In this document: positions 1 to 10,687 of the stretch, in pieces
How the letters are laid out: the number at the start of each line of letters is the position of its first letter
How positions within the stretch are numbered: position 1 is the stretch's first letter
DNA from: Pyrenula massariospora
Lineage: Eukaryota; Ascomycota; Eurotiomycetes; Pyrenulales; Pyrenulaceae
Direction of reading: 5' to 3'
Assembly: GCA_021030905.1 (NCBI GenBank)
Contig: JAGFMI010000015.1
Coordinates: 806,001 to 870,000, forward strand
DNA: 64,000 nucleotides
Notes under the pieces: generated by a model
What the model saw: the letters and a program-made list of their open reading frames with translations, nothing else
Told to the model about the DNA's origin: nothing
Database searches by the model: none
Position numbers and translations under genes: made by a program

Positions 1-77
1 GTTTCCTATATCTCCGTCAAAAATCTTTTTTTTATTGTGGATTTTGCTGCTTGATTGTCTTTGAAGTTAAAAAAAAA

Positions 78-1351
78 ATGTTCTCATCACGACCCGTCTT
101 CAACCTCTTGTCCTTGATCTGCGCCATTCTCCCATTCTGCACGATCTCCCAAGCTCACACTCCAATCCAATCTCGATCATTCAATAATTCCACCAACATC
201 TCTCGCCTCATCTTCTTCGGCGACTCCTTCACCGACCAGTCCCGCTCCCACAGCATTGCCAACGGCACCTACCCAGGCAAAGACTACCAACAAGTCTATC
301 CGCCGGAAGATCCAGGAATCAATGGCGGTATTTCCTGGCCTTGGTCCGTCCCAAACATTCCATTTCTCCTATACCACTAACCCCAATAATAAAGGTACCT
401 AAGCCAATACACCAGCCTCCCCTTCGACAACTACGCCTGCGGCGGCGCGGCCTGCAGTAACACGCTCACCCCCCTCGGGCCCCCCGACGTCTCCACCGGC
501 CAGCTGAACTGGTTCACCCAAGACCACGTCCCCTCCAACTCCACCCACGCCCTCGACATCGACGGCTCAACCACCATAGCCCTCCTCTGGATCGGCACGA
601 ACGACCTGGGGATCCACTCCCTCCTCGCCCCTGACACCTACGCGCCGCCGTACTCCCCTACCATCCCCCCCATATCCCCAGGCCACGACAACGCCACCAC
701 CATATCCGACCTAGCGACCTGCCAACTAAACCACCTCCGCACCCTCTACACCTACGGCCTCCGTCACTTCCTCCTCCTCGCCCCGATTCCCCTCCACCTC
801 ACCCGCCTCTACGCCCCGCTCGACACAGGCACCATCTACTGGCCACAAACCCACGACGGGAAGCAGTGGAACTTGCAAATCTACCACCTCTCCACCGCAC
901 TCAGCGCGCTGCTTCGGCTCGGCGTGGATGGACTTGCGGCCGAGTTTGGCGCGGACATTGACGTCCAGTATTTTGACACTTACCGGTTCTTTGAGGAGCT
1001 GTACCTTAACCCGGGGAAATACTATAATGGGACTGCCCCGGTAACGGTCACGGGTCACTGCCATCAGTGCCCAAATGCGAGTGACTGGCATTACTGCGGG
1101 ATGTGAGTTTTTGATCTCTTTCCCCCGTTTTCTGCCTCACCCGCATAGCAAAGGCTCCAACCTTTTAAAACTTCACACACAAAAACTCTCTCACACACTG
1201 GCTAATGCACGTACGTTGATCTAGAGGGGACTGTACGGGCAGCGAGAGGGATAGCTACATGTGGTGGGACGAGCTACACCCGAGCGAGCAGACGGGGCGG
1301 CTGTTGGCCGCGGAGGTGGCGAGGAAGATTGAAGGGCGGTCTACCTATTGA
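78..1351 (+). CDS. Secreted GDSL acylhydrolase, CE16-type acetylesterase
   Basis: Three exons (78-343, 395-1102, 1225-1351) give 366 aa. The ATG at 78 opens a hydrophobic signal peptide ending near SQA (about residue 26). The GDSL block I reads FFGDSFTD with nucleophile Ser50. The GGISW and ACGGAACSN segments match fungal carbohydrate esterase family 16, IGTNDLG is the block with the conserved Asn, and DELHPS near the C-terminus supplies Asp340 and His343. The family removes acetyl groups from plant polysaccharide oligomers outside the cell; the exact substrate is inferred. Intron 1 has a CACTAAC branch site and intron 2 a GTGAGT donor; both keep the frame. The body is strongly C-rich and the last exon G-rich. 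Confidence 0.88.
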
Positions 1352-1888
1352 ACGGAACGGAACGGTGCTGTGCTTATGGTGAAAGGGGGAGGGGGAAAAG
1401 GGGAGGAAGGGGAAAAGGGGAAGAAGAGGGAAAGGGGAGGAGTAGGTAGTAATAAAGACTTTATTCCCAGAACCTTGTTCGAAAAGTAGAAAATTGCAAC
1501 CATTGTCGATGTTGGGGGTTCTGCATGAGGCCAAGGATGATCGGCTGCTGGGCTGGTGGAGCTGGTCTGTGCGTTGGGTGGTCTGTTGACATGACGTTGC
1601 GGCGCATTGAGTTCCAAGAAATAGCCTCCATTTTCCATGCTTCCCTCCAAGCTCGCAATAATGCATGTTTGAGAGAAGGAGTTGCAGTAATCATGCTCAG
1701 ACAGAGATATCTCTTGCGCTGACAGCACCCATTTTGAGAAGGATTGCGTTGTCTCCCTGCCTCCACCCCCGGCGACAATAAAAGCGGTCGAGCTCTTGGA
1801 CGCCCATCACCGCACCAGCCTCATCTGAAGCCAGATTCACACTCCATAAGCAAAGCTCAGGCATCACACAGCCTCAAATTCTTCTAAC
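1352..1888. other. Intergenic, esterase 3' flank and anoctamin promoter
   Basis: No gene is visible. It holds the purine tract at 1381-1442 and an AATAAAAG (1777-1784) about 110 bp before the next ATG that could be a weak TATA-like site. Confidence 0.5.
1381..1442 (+). repeat. 62-nt uninterrupted homopurine tract
   Basis: Every base from 1381 to 1442 is A or G, made of irregular runs of GGGG and AAAA blocks. It begins 30 bp after the esterase stop codon. Such tracts can form triplex (H-DNA) structures or stabilise RNA:DNA hybrids when the G-rich strand is the non-template strand, as here. That role is inference. Confidence 0.85.
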
Positions 1889-4306
1889 ATGTCGAGTCCG
1901 AAATCGGCAGGCAACTCTTTATCTCAGGGCAACTACGGAACCGACTATGTCATCATCTACCGGTTTCATGATCTCGGTATCTTTCACCCCTTCACGTCTT
2001 ACATTTCAGCCTTCGGCTCACGAACATTCTCCGCTGCAGACAGAAACAAGGCGACAACGGGGTTCGAAAGACTTGTCGGTACATTAAACAAAGTGGGCCT
2101 TCAGACCGAGGTTAGAAACGGTGATGAGCAAAGATTGCTGGTCTTTGTACGGGCTGGAGATGAAAGTGTGCTTGGAACAACAGTATACCGTTCAAGGTAT
2201 GCCCGAATCTTGTACCCTTCTAGGATTCTCTAACTAACTCTTTGCATAGAGTCAAGGACTGGCTCTATGGCATTCGACAAGCGCAGCCAGATAAAGAGAC
2301 CCAGAATGCGTTGACCACTGAGCCGCTCACGGAAGCCGAACGCCTTCGCCAAGTTCATCAAATGATCACGGCACCTGAATCGGAAGGTGGCGCTAATATT
2401 GTCCCAAAAAGCGGTCAATGGAAAGAAGTTGAAGCTATTTTCCCTCTGCATGACCATCAGAAGAATAAGAAATGGATATCGGAATGGAGCCGGAAGACAT
2501 TCTTGTCCACAGAAGATCTGGATAACATCAGAGATCATCTTGGAGAAAAGGTGCGGTACCGACCCTGGCCCTATGGGTCTGTGCTGAAGCAATCAGATTG
2601 CCTACTACTTTGCCTTTCTACAATCTTATTTCGCTTTTCTCATGTTCCCGGCCGCTTTCGGCTTCTCGTGCTGGGTGTTGTTAGGATACTTTTCTCCGAT
2701 CTACGCTATTGTCAATGGGCTTTGGAGTGTCGTCTTTGTGGAATGGTGGAAGCGACAAGAGGCTGACTTGGCCATCCGGTGGGGCGTTCGAGGCGTATCA
2801 TCAATACTCGACAAGCGCAGATCGTTCCAGCATGAAAAGGAAATTGTCGATCCCATCACCGGCGAGACAGTCCAATTCTTCCCAGCAAAGAAGAGGATCA
2901 TGCGACAACTGCTCCAAATACCATTTGCTCTGTTGGCAAGCGTAGCCCTTGGCGCTATTATCGCTACGTGTTTTGGAATTGAAATCTTCATATCCGAAAT
3001 ATACGATGGTCCTCTTAAGAGCATTCTGGTTTGTATTGTTCACTAGACAGCTGACCTTGCTAACGATGCAAAGGTTTTCATTCCCACTGGTCTACTTACG
3101 ACCCTAATTCCAACGATTACCACAATTCTCACAGACACTGCTTCCAGGCTGACTGATTATGAAAACTATGAGACACAAGAAAGTCACGATATCGCTATGA
3201 CCCAGAAGATTTTCGTTCTTAATTTTATCACATCTTATCTACCCATTTTCCTCACCGCCTTCGTATATGTTCCATTTGCCACGGTCATTGTGCCGTACCT
3301 CGATATTTTCAGTCTTACTGTGAAGCCTTTCGCCACCGACGAGAAGCAGATGCAAGCTCCGAAGACGGCAGGAACATTCCAGATCAACCCCGATCGTCTT
3401 AGGAAGCAAGTCATTTACTTTACAGTGACAGCACAGATTGTCAACTTCGCTCTCGAAACGGTTGTTCCTTACTTAAAGCGCAAAGGTACCTCGAAATTTA
3501 AGGCGATGCAACATGAACGCGCGACGCGGAAAGGCGGCGCAGCGCCAAATGTTGGGGCAAATGACCCACCAGAAGAGAAAGCGTTCCTGGCCCGAGTTCG
3601 TAGCGAAGCAGACCTAGACGACTACGACGTCACGGCAGATCTGAGGGAGATGATCGTTCAATACGGATATCTCGCCCTCTTCTCTGTGGTTTGGCCCCTA
3701 GTCCCGGTCAGTTTCTTGGTCAACAATTGGCTAGAACTCAGAAGTGATACCTTCAAAATCACCGTTGAGTGCAAGCGTCCCACACCACAGCGAGCAGACT
3801 CTATTGGCCCATGGCTCGACAGTCTTGGCTTTTTGTCGTGGCTTGGCAGCATCACGGCAGCTGCGCTCGTCTACATGTTCAGTGATGGCGGACTGGGTCC
3901 AGATGGGAATCCTTCCGCTATCAAAGGCTGGGCCTTGCTGCTGACAATCTTCTTTTCTGAGCACATCTACCTCCTTGTACGTATAGGTGTCCGCACGGTG
4001 ATATCCAAGATTGACTCGCCAAATATGCGGAAAGATCGCGCAGAGAAATACATGGTCCGGAAGCGCTATCTTGAGGAAACGATGGAGACAGGAAAAGAAG
4101 CGACAACCTCACCCCCAAGCGGAATTGAAAAGAGCATTTCAAGGAAAAGCTTGGAGGACGAAGCCCGGGATGCAAGTCTAAAGGACGCGAAGCCCGAAGA
4201 TCGTTTTTGGGGAAGACAAAGAGGTGCAGCAGAGGTAGTTAAAGTTGGGAAGGGGCTCATCGAGGCGGCGATGCCAGCAGGAAATGAAACGAAGAAGACC
4301 TTGTGA
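1889..4306 (+). CDS. Anoctamin/TMEM16 family membrane protein (Ist2-like)
   Basis: Four exons (1889-2196, 2250-2550, 2597-3028, 3074-4306) give 757 aa. The N-terminal 200 residues are soluble. From about residue 205 multiple hydrophobic segments follow, starting with IAYYFAFLQSYFAFLMF and FSPIYAIVNGLWSVVFVEWW, which resemble the first helices of fungal anoctamins. FVEWWKRQEADLAIRWG is a family-like segment. Yeast Ist2 tethers the ER to the plasma membrane, and other members scramble lipids or conduct ions; which applies here cannot be told. The C-terminal tail is short, polar and basic. The introns are 45-53 nt; the second (46 nt, GTGCGG donor) is the least certain, but it restores the frame into the first membrane helix. 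Confidence 0.85.
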
Positions 4307-5001
4307 ATACAAGGTCATGGTCTCGATGTTATAAGAGAAGCGGGAAGGCTCAATGTGATGAATTAGTCTCGGTTTATAAGGCTGTGAGGTCTCCTAAGCT
4401 CTGCCTTTGCTGAATCAAATACCGCGTAACTTCAACAGGGCAGGTTTGATATCCATAAAAGAGGGGCTGATCAGTCATGGGAATTGAAAATGACGACATG
4501 ATGTAATGAGAGCATAAATGTAGAGTACAATAAGCACGATGGGGACGTGGAGGTTAATATGTTTGAGTCTGTTCATCTATTTCGTGCTGTTGGGGCTAAT
4601 TTGGTTGATGAGATGCTACCATCCTAGATCGGTGAGAAGGGGCGGTGACCTAGATTATAAAGTGAACCACATCTGGGAAGGCGACTGCCAAATAAGGATA
4701 CCCCTACGTGCATTGAGATGAGCAACAGCAAAGGCCCGACGTTGGTGTTCGTACTTAAAGTCTACTGTACCTCCGAGCCGAGACCGACTGGACTCATTAA
4801 GCCATTCTTAAAACTGCCAGACAATTTGCTCTACATACTTGTCTCACCCCTGGCCGGCGCAATTTTGTACAGCCTAGCCGATGCCTCTAAATGAAGATAA
4901 TGGCTACAGCTAAATTTGTGAACAAATGAACGCGAATCTAAGTACCGATACTCGAAAACCACCCTAGCAATCGTTATTTTCTTGCATTAGAACGCCTGGA
5001 T
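4307..5001. other. Intergenic between convergent genes
   Basis: Nothing supportable was seen. A 60-codon open frame near 4539 has a hydrophobic start but no other coding sign. The anoctamin and HET gene 3' ends converge here. Confidence 0.5.
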
Positions 5002-7479
5002 TTAGATGAGCACAATATGGTCCTCCCTAACCAGCCCGCTCAACGAGAAGCGTTCTTGGCCTGAAGCAAAACCTTGGCCAAAGCCGCACCTCCTATGCCA
5101 ACGACCGTACTTCGCACCCTCCACATCCTCGACCGTAATGGTAATAACCAATGCAAGATAGCGTCCACGCACCACGTGGCCTTCTCCCTCCCCTCCTCCT
5201 CCATTTACTTCTTCTTGCTGCTTACATACCACGACGGCGGGATCCTCGGCGAGCACAACGCAATTCACCTCGTGGGGAATGTGCTCGGGATCGTCAAATT
5301 CAACAAAGGCCACGATCGCGCCGGAAGCGCTGTGCAGGACACGATGCCGGCAGGGGAGCCGTGGGGTGTTGCAGCAATCCTTCATCGGATTGCTGTGGCC
5401 GAGGGTATAGCTGAGCAGTGGGCCGCGGTGGCGGTCGAGGAATTGCATACCGGTTTGGAGGTCGGGGTTGGATGATACGGCCTGCGGATCGACTTTTTGG
5501 CGGTAGAAGCAGTCTGCTTGGATACTGAGCCCGGCATTCAGAGGGCTGGAGGCGAGGGATCGGGTTAGGGTGACATCGGGTTTCGAGGTTGGGGATAGGG
5601 CTTTTGTAGTACGGGAATAGTGGTTGAAGGGGTAGAAATGGACTGGACCGTCAACAGCGGCCCAGCTCCAGGATGGAGCTGTTTTCCAACGAGATTAGGA
5701 ATGGATATGAACAGTCGCAAGGGCTATGAAGAAGGTATCTGAGGGACAGCAGAAAGGGAAATCTTACCTCTATCATAGTGGGGAGGACTGATTTGTCCGT
5801 TCTTCCGTCCCCAGAGCAATCCCTCGACAGCTTCTTCGAGCCAAATGCCATAGTAGAATGTCCATTCATTCGTTCGGCGAAAAGTATCAGCCAACCCCAA
5901 GAGGGCACGAAGTTTGTCACTTGGTTTAGTAATGTTACAAGCAGAGAATTCTTCCACGAGGATAAACCATGCCAAAGAGCCCGTCTTCTGCTTTTCCCCA
6001 TTCAACCTCAATCTGCTGTCGAAGGGTTGAGAAAATTTGGGTTTTTTCGACAAGATCGCTCTGAAGTTTACCCGTAAAGAACCATCGATGGCGGTCATGT
6101 CTCTGCTTGGTAACAAAGCCGCTGGACGATCTGATCCGCGTTTTCTGGATGTTCTGATTAGACGATTGAAGATGTCACCTCTCGCAGACTGGACACGGAT
6201 TCCCTCTTCTAGCGAGACTCCTTCTTTACATTCCCAATAGAGCTGAAGTCTACCGAAGTAGAGAATGCGACGAGCAAGCATTCTCTCCTGAAACACCCAA
6301 CCACGTCTCGACCACCGACTGTGCAAAATCTCGTAGTTGAAGTCATCATGGATATCGTTTTGCATGGGCAGCGCTATATGCATGTTCCCTAAGCATTGGT
6401 TGCCGGCCATGCATGGGAATGTGATTGAATCCTGCGCGCTTTTGGTCTTGTCTGCAGGAGTGCCCGAAAGAAAGAGTCCTTCGTCGTAATTTTCGGCGCC
6501 CAAAGCCGCAATCACAAACACCGCATTTCTATAAATGTCGCCCATTTTTAGAAGCTCTTCGTTCATGTCGGTCACATCGTCTTGAACTATACATAACGAG
6601 TCGATCCAAAGATATCTAAAACCAAGGACATGGACTATATCAATCGCTTCTCTGACGGTCTTCGGTGCCTTTTGCTGCTCAATGCCTGTAAAGAAATATT
6701 TAAGTTCTTCTGTGGTGAGCTGGACGTCGGGTGTAGCTGCTTCTTTCCAGCAATAACTCAGCGCAATGTAGTCTCTATATTTGCCTTCTGTCGTGATCAG
6801 AAATGGTTGCCCTTTGGCACTCACTTCGATGAGTCTCTTAGGCATCTGTACTCTCGCTCTCGTGCGTCGAGCGACTGTATCATAGTCGGCGTCTTTCGCG
6901 CACCGGGAGTGGCTATGAAGGCATTTTGAGATCCAGCTCTGGATCAATTTTAGATTCGTGTTTGACGCGGCATAATGGATTGGTCTGCCAACAATCAGGG
7001 AGCTCAGCTGACTGTCTGTCCTTTGGTCAGCGTCCAGTGCGCTGCGAAGTAATGCTTGAATTACCTGGCTCAACGTATATGCGCAAGTGCCGATACACCT
7101 TTCTCTCTGGAGATGCACCTTTTGGTAGTTCGATTGTCACATTGATCCGATCAATGGGATAAAATCCATATTGAACTCTTTTCCCGTCTTTGACCTTGAC
7201 AACATCCTGCTTTGTAAAATAGTGGTACTTCCGAGGTCCTGTCAAGTAGAGACATTTCCAGGAATCATAAGGTGAGCAGAGTAAGCGCAAAAGCTGGCAC
7301 AAACGGCACTTAGGATCAAGTTTCGTCAACCTTTGTCGTTCCGATAGAGGTCGTTGGTCAGGTTTAACGAGCAGTCCCCATTTGTTCCGAACTAATGTGT
7401 CTTTTCCAAAGAGCTTACTGATAGTCAATTCTTCGCAAAAATCACACAGACCGTCAGAGAACTTTTCCCGAGGACCCAT
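5002..7479 (-). CDS. HET-domain (heterokaryon incompatibility) protein
   Basis: Three exons on the minus strand (7479-7065, 7015-5768, 5678-5002) give 779 aa. The HET domain begins near residue 220 with IALSYCW. It continues with the hallmark WIDSLCIVQD (about 275-284), an IYRNA segment, and RRGWVFQERM (about 375-384). The C-terminal part includes PSWSWAAVDGPV, the usual block after the domain. The N-terminal 60 residues hold two CxxC pairs (CDFC and CRLC) that could bind a metal. HET proteins act in vegetative incompatibility and programmed cell death; allelic specificity cannot be inferred. Both introns (49 and 89 nt) have consensus donors and preserve the frame. The last part of the coding strand is G-rich. 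Confidence 0.85.
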
Positions 7480-8962
7480 GATCCTGCCTACATCTTAGAA
7501 GAAGCTAAAGCGTATTAACCTAAAAGGTTCCACGTGGTTCATGGTGTACCTAGGGGTAGCAACCGCGCCGGGCAACGAGTTCTCCCCGCTTGGCGCACGA
7601 TTACGTCCTGCGATAAGAATTTCATAAAAGTGATAAACAGGAAAGGATTCAAGAAATCAATCATTATAGCTCTAAGTGAAGGAGAATTAACTGAACTGAT
7701 AAAAAGAGGGCAGCGATCTTTTAAGGGCCATAAAAAAGAAGGGGGTACGTAGATGATATGTCACCTTGAAATTAAGGCAGCGGAAGACGGGTAATTGAGG
7801 GAGGAGCTTGGCGCGCAATTCTATCATCTGGACCGGCCGACGCCGCCAAGACTCTGGTTGACCGGTTGTCCCCCAATGTGTTGGAAACTTTACCCTTTGC
7901 AAGTACCAGAGCCTTCGTGCAAGAAATGAATATATTGCGAATCTGGCCTCGCGATGCTTACTTTTTGGTTTTTGAAACATTCTTCACATTTGGCTTTTAC
8001 TCTATATCACGAATGCCGCATTGGTACGTGCTCGAAATCGCCCGCGGCGGGGTGTTGCTTACCAGTGACATTGCCTTGTTCGGTCAATGTGATTTTTTAT
8101 GGAGCCTGTGATGTCGCCCATCTCCCATCCTTGCTGCTGACAACTATCTGCGTGGGCTTGAAACTCAACTATGCTTTTTTGCAGTCTCCTTTCAAGACGT
8201 CAAACAAGCTGGCACCCAACATCAGGACAAAGTCTTGGTGCCGAGTTGGCGGCTTGTGGCATGCCAGATTATTCCTCAATCCGGGCTCTTGGACGATTGT
8301 GGACGCATCTCAGTATACTAACTGGCTCGGAAGTCGACTATTTTGCTCCTAGGGCTTGGTGAAGGAAATTGCCAACGATGCACAGAGCGAGGTCTCCTAA
8401 TGTGTTACGTGCACTTTCGTTTTCCTCTCTTGATCATCACCGGGAACAAGATAACCGATTCCACAGTGGTCCATTATTGGATAATACGAGAAGTAAACCT
8501 CCATTACGACAATTTGGAGATCGTATAGTCATTCATCAACGATTGCTTGTCGACTAAAGTCTGCTCTTGAGAGCGACAAGCTGTGTCAAAGGAATCATAT
8601 TCAAATCTACTTGAGAACGTCCCTACGGCTATCTTGATTCCCTACAGAGAATACATTTTGTGTTTACCAACGCCGTTTGGATTTCATGTGAGACCGCCGC
8701 AATTATTCTGTCCAACAAGCAGCAAAAGGAGGCGTGTACGCTTCAGAAGGGGTGAGTCTTTGCTATGACAACATGACATTCTTTCCCACACAACATACGG
8801 AGTGCTGCCTGTCGTAAATGTTAGAGGAGCGGACGTGCATGAAAATTTTGCCAGACATGTTCCATGACCTGTGAGCAGAACGTATATATTACAACAATAT
8901 CCAAGGAATGGATAGGTAATTTAATTCCTTTTTTCTCACTGACTGTTTTCATTCTACACAAA
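7480..8962. other. Intergenic, divergent promoter region
   Basis: Separates the HET gene from the lysozyme-like gene; they are transcribed away from each other. Several short overlapping frames occur around 7950-8360, but none has recognisable content. Confidence 0.5.
8883..8890 (+). promoter_or_regulatory. TATA-like box of the lysozyme-like gene
   Basis: TATATATT lies about 75 bp before the chosen ATG at 8963. Position and composition fit a core promoter; no other evidence. Confidence 0.35.
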
Positions 8963-10687
8963 ATGCCTCCTGTTAATAGTTGCATCGTTTCTTTTGTGGC
9001 CTTGATGGTCATTTATAGCGCAGCTTTCCCCATTGTGCAGGAAGCCGATGATGTCAAAAGCTTGGACCAGCAAATTCCCGCAACGACTCGGCTTCCATCT
9101 GCAATGGTTAGCGGTCTTGCGTCTTCTGATGCCATTTCTAGCGGACTAGGTCCCTCGGTCCCTGGTGGGCCGACCTCTGACGACTCTGATGTGTTGTCTA
9201 TTGGATCCACTCCGACTGATGACGGCGATTCACTCGATAGTACCAGCTCGATAAAATCGAGTGCTAATTCGGCTGCGACAGTATCTACTGGATCTCATCC
9301 CGCTGTCTCCGAATCTGCTATATCTGACCTTTCTGACACCTCCGACCTTGGGACTTCTAGCCCCTCCAAACCCACAACCTCTAAGCCTAAGGATTCTGAT
9401 GAGACCGATTACGGAGCCAAAGACGACGAAGAACCTGGTGATGCAAGTACTGATGGTGCAAATATCAATGACCCAGATCCTGACGATGGAAACCCAAATG
9501 ACACGAACCTGAGTACTGGAAACGCTGATCATGCAGGTTCTAGTAACTTAAAGTCTAACGACGGACCTTTAAACAACGAAATGTCCAATACAGGGCGTAC
9601 CAACGATGGAGACCCTAACAGTGAGGGTGCTCCTGATATTGGAACTTCTCAGCCTCAAGAAGATGGCAACTCCGACACAAAGGTTTCTGACGATGGGTCA
9701 TCTAAGTCTAATGATGAAGAAGGCCCTGGAACCGATGATCCCGATGATGGAACTTCTCAGCCTTCAGATGATGGTAATACCGACATCGATGATTCCGATG
9801 AGGGTAGTTCTCAACCTTCAGACCATGTCGATTCCGACACTGAAAATTCTGATGAGAAGTCTTCTCAACCTTCTGACGAGGGCGATCCCGACGATGACAC
9901 TTCCAATGAAGAGTCTTCTGAGCCTTCAGACGATGGCAGTTCTGACAGTAGTAATGGTGATGATGATGTTTCCGAGCCTTCCGATCCGACTACTTCTGAC
10001 TCTAAAGGTTCCCACCAGGCGTCCGGCTTGCCAGTCACTTTTGCTGGAGGTGTTCGCGAGTACAGAGTCTATTCTGGTGACGGCTCTAGCAAGGCTGGCT
10101 GGCCAACAGCTTCGCGGTGGATTTCCTACGAGGCGATGTGGGCCACAGCCAAGATCCTCATGAAGACTTCCTGCTCAAATCTTGAAGGATCTCCAAAAGA
10201 TAACTCTCAAGAGGAGATCGAGAACGTCAAAGCCGCAATCAAGTCCCAGGCGGACACTACGAAAGTGGACCCACGGTTCATCCTTGCGACGATACTCCAG
10301 GAGTCGGGCGGCTGTGTCCGCGCCCAGACCACCAATTGGGGAGTCGAAAACCCAGGTTTGATGCAGGACCATGCAGGTAAGCACAGCTGTAACGACGGCA
10401 AGAAAATCCAGACACCCTGCCCAAAAGACGAAATACTCGGCATGATCACCGATGGCACCAGTGGGACAAAGGACGGTCCTGGTTTGCGTCAGGTGCTCCA
10501 GCAAGCTCCTAACAAGGGAGAGAAAGGCCAACAGACCTATCAAGCTGCTCGTCTCTATAACTCTGGTGCTATTGGAAAGTCTGGAAAGCTTGAAGATGGG
10601 ATTGCAACCCATTGCTATTCCTCCGACATTGCTAATTGGCTGATGGGTTGGGATGGGAACAAGAGTAGCTGCAAGTTCAACAATTGA
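8963..10687 (+). CDS. Secreted protein with acidic repeat stalk and lysozyme/SLT-like domain
   Basis: Single exon, 574 aa from the ATG at 8963. That ATG was preferred over an upstream in-frame ATG at 8864 because it opens a signal peptide with a hydrophobic core (VSFVALMVIYSAAFP). Residues about 60-355 are low-complexity Ser/Asp/Pro/Glu, including six to seven 18-residue repeats. The last 200 residues form a compact domain with FILATILQESGG (Glu447 the likely catalytic acid), then PGLMQ, as in lysozyme/soluble lytic transglycosylase folds. Several cysteines suggest disulfides and extracellular action. The probable role is cleavage of peptidoglycan or a related glycan, perhaps against bacteria. 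This is inference from the fold motif; other lysozyme-fold activities are possible. Confidence 0.75.
   Translation: MPPVNSCIVSFVALMVIYSAAFPIVQEADDVKSLDQQIPATTRLPSAMVSGLASSDAISSGLGPSVPGGPTSDDSDVLSIGSTPTDDGDSLDSTSSIKSSANSAATVSTGSHPAVSESAISDLSDTSDLGTSSPSKPTTSKPKDSDETDYGAKDDEEPGDASTDGANINDPDPDDGNPNDTNLSTGNADHAGSSNLKSNDGPLNNEMSNTGRTNDGDPNSEGAPDIGTSQPQEDGNSDTKVSDDGSSKSNDEEGPGTDDPDDGTSQPSDDGNTDIDDSDEGSSQPSDHVDSDTENSDEKSSQPSDEGDPDDDTSNEESSEPSDDGSSDSSNGDDDVSEPSDPTTSDSKGSHQASGLPVTFAGGVREYRVYSGDGSSKAGWPTASRWISYEAMWATAKILMKTSCSNLEGSPKDNSQEEIENVKAAIKSQADTTKVDPRFILATILQESGGCVRAQTTNWGVENPGLMQDHAGKHSCNDGKKIQTPCPKDEILGMITDGTSGTKDGPGLRQVLQQAPNKGEKGQQTYQAARLYNSGAIGKSGKLEDGIATHCYSSDIANWLMGWDGNKSSCKFNN
9647..10018 (+). 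repeat. 54-nt tandem repeat coding for an 18-aa acidic unit
   Basis: Units start at 9647, 9701, 9755, 9809, 9863 and 9917, with a partial seventh at 9971. Most begin with Ser-Gln/Glu-Pro-Ser-Asp and end in Asp/Glu-Ser-rich residues. The middle units are the best preserved; the outer ones have drifted. Confidence 0.85.

Noticed and set aside
2060-2075. GGGGTTCGAAAG as a tRNA B-box
   Set aside because: It lies inside the anoctamin reading frame and no A-box or cloverleaf partner surrounds it.
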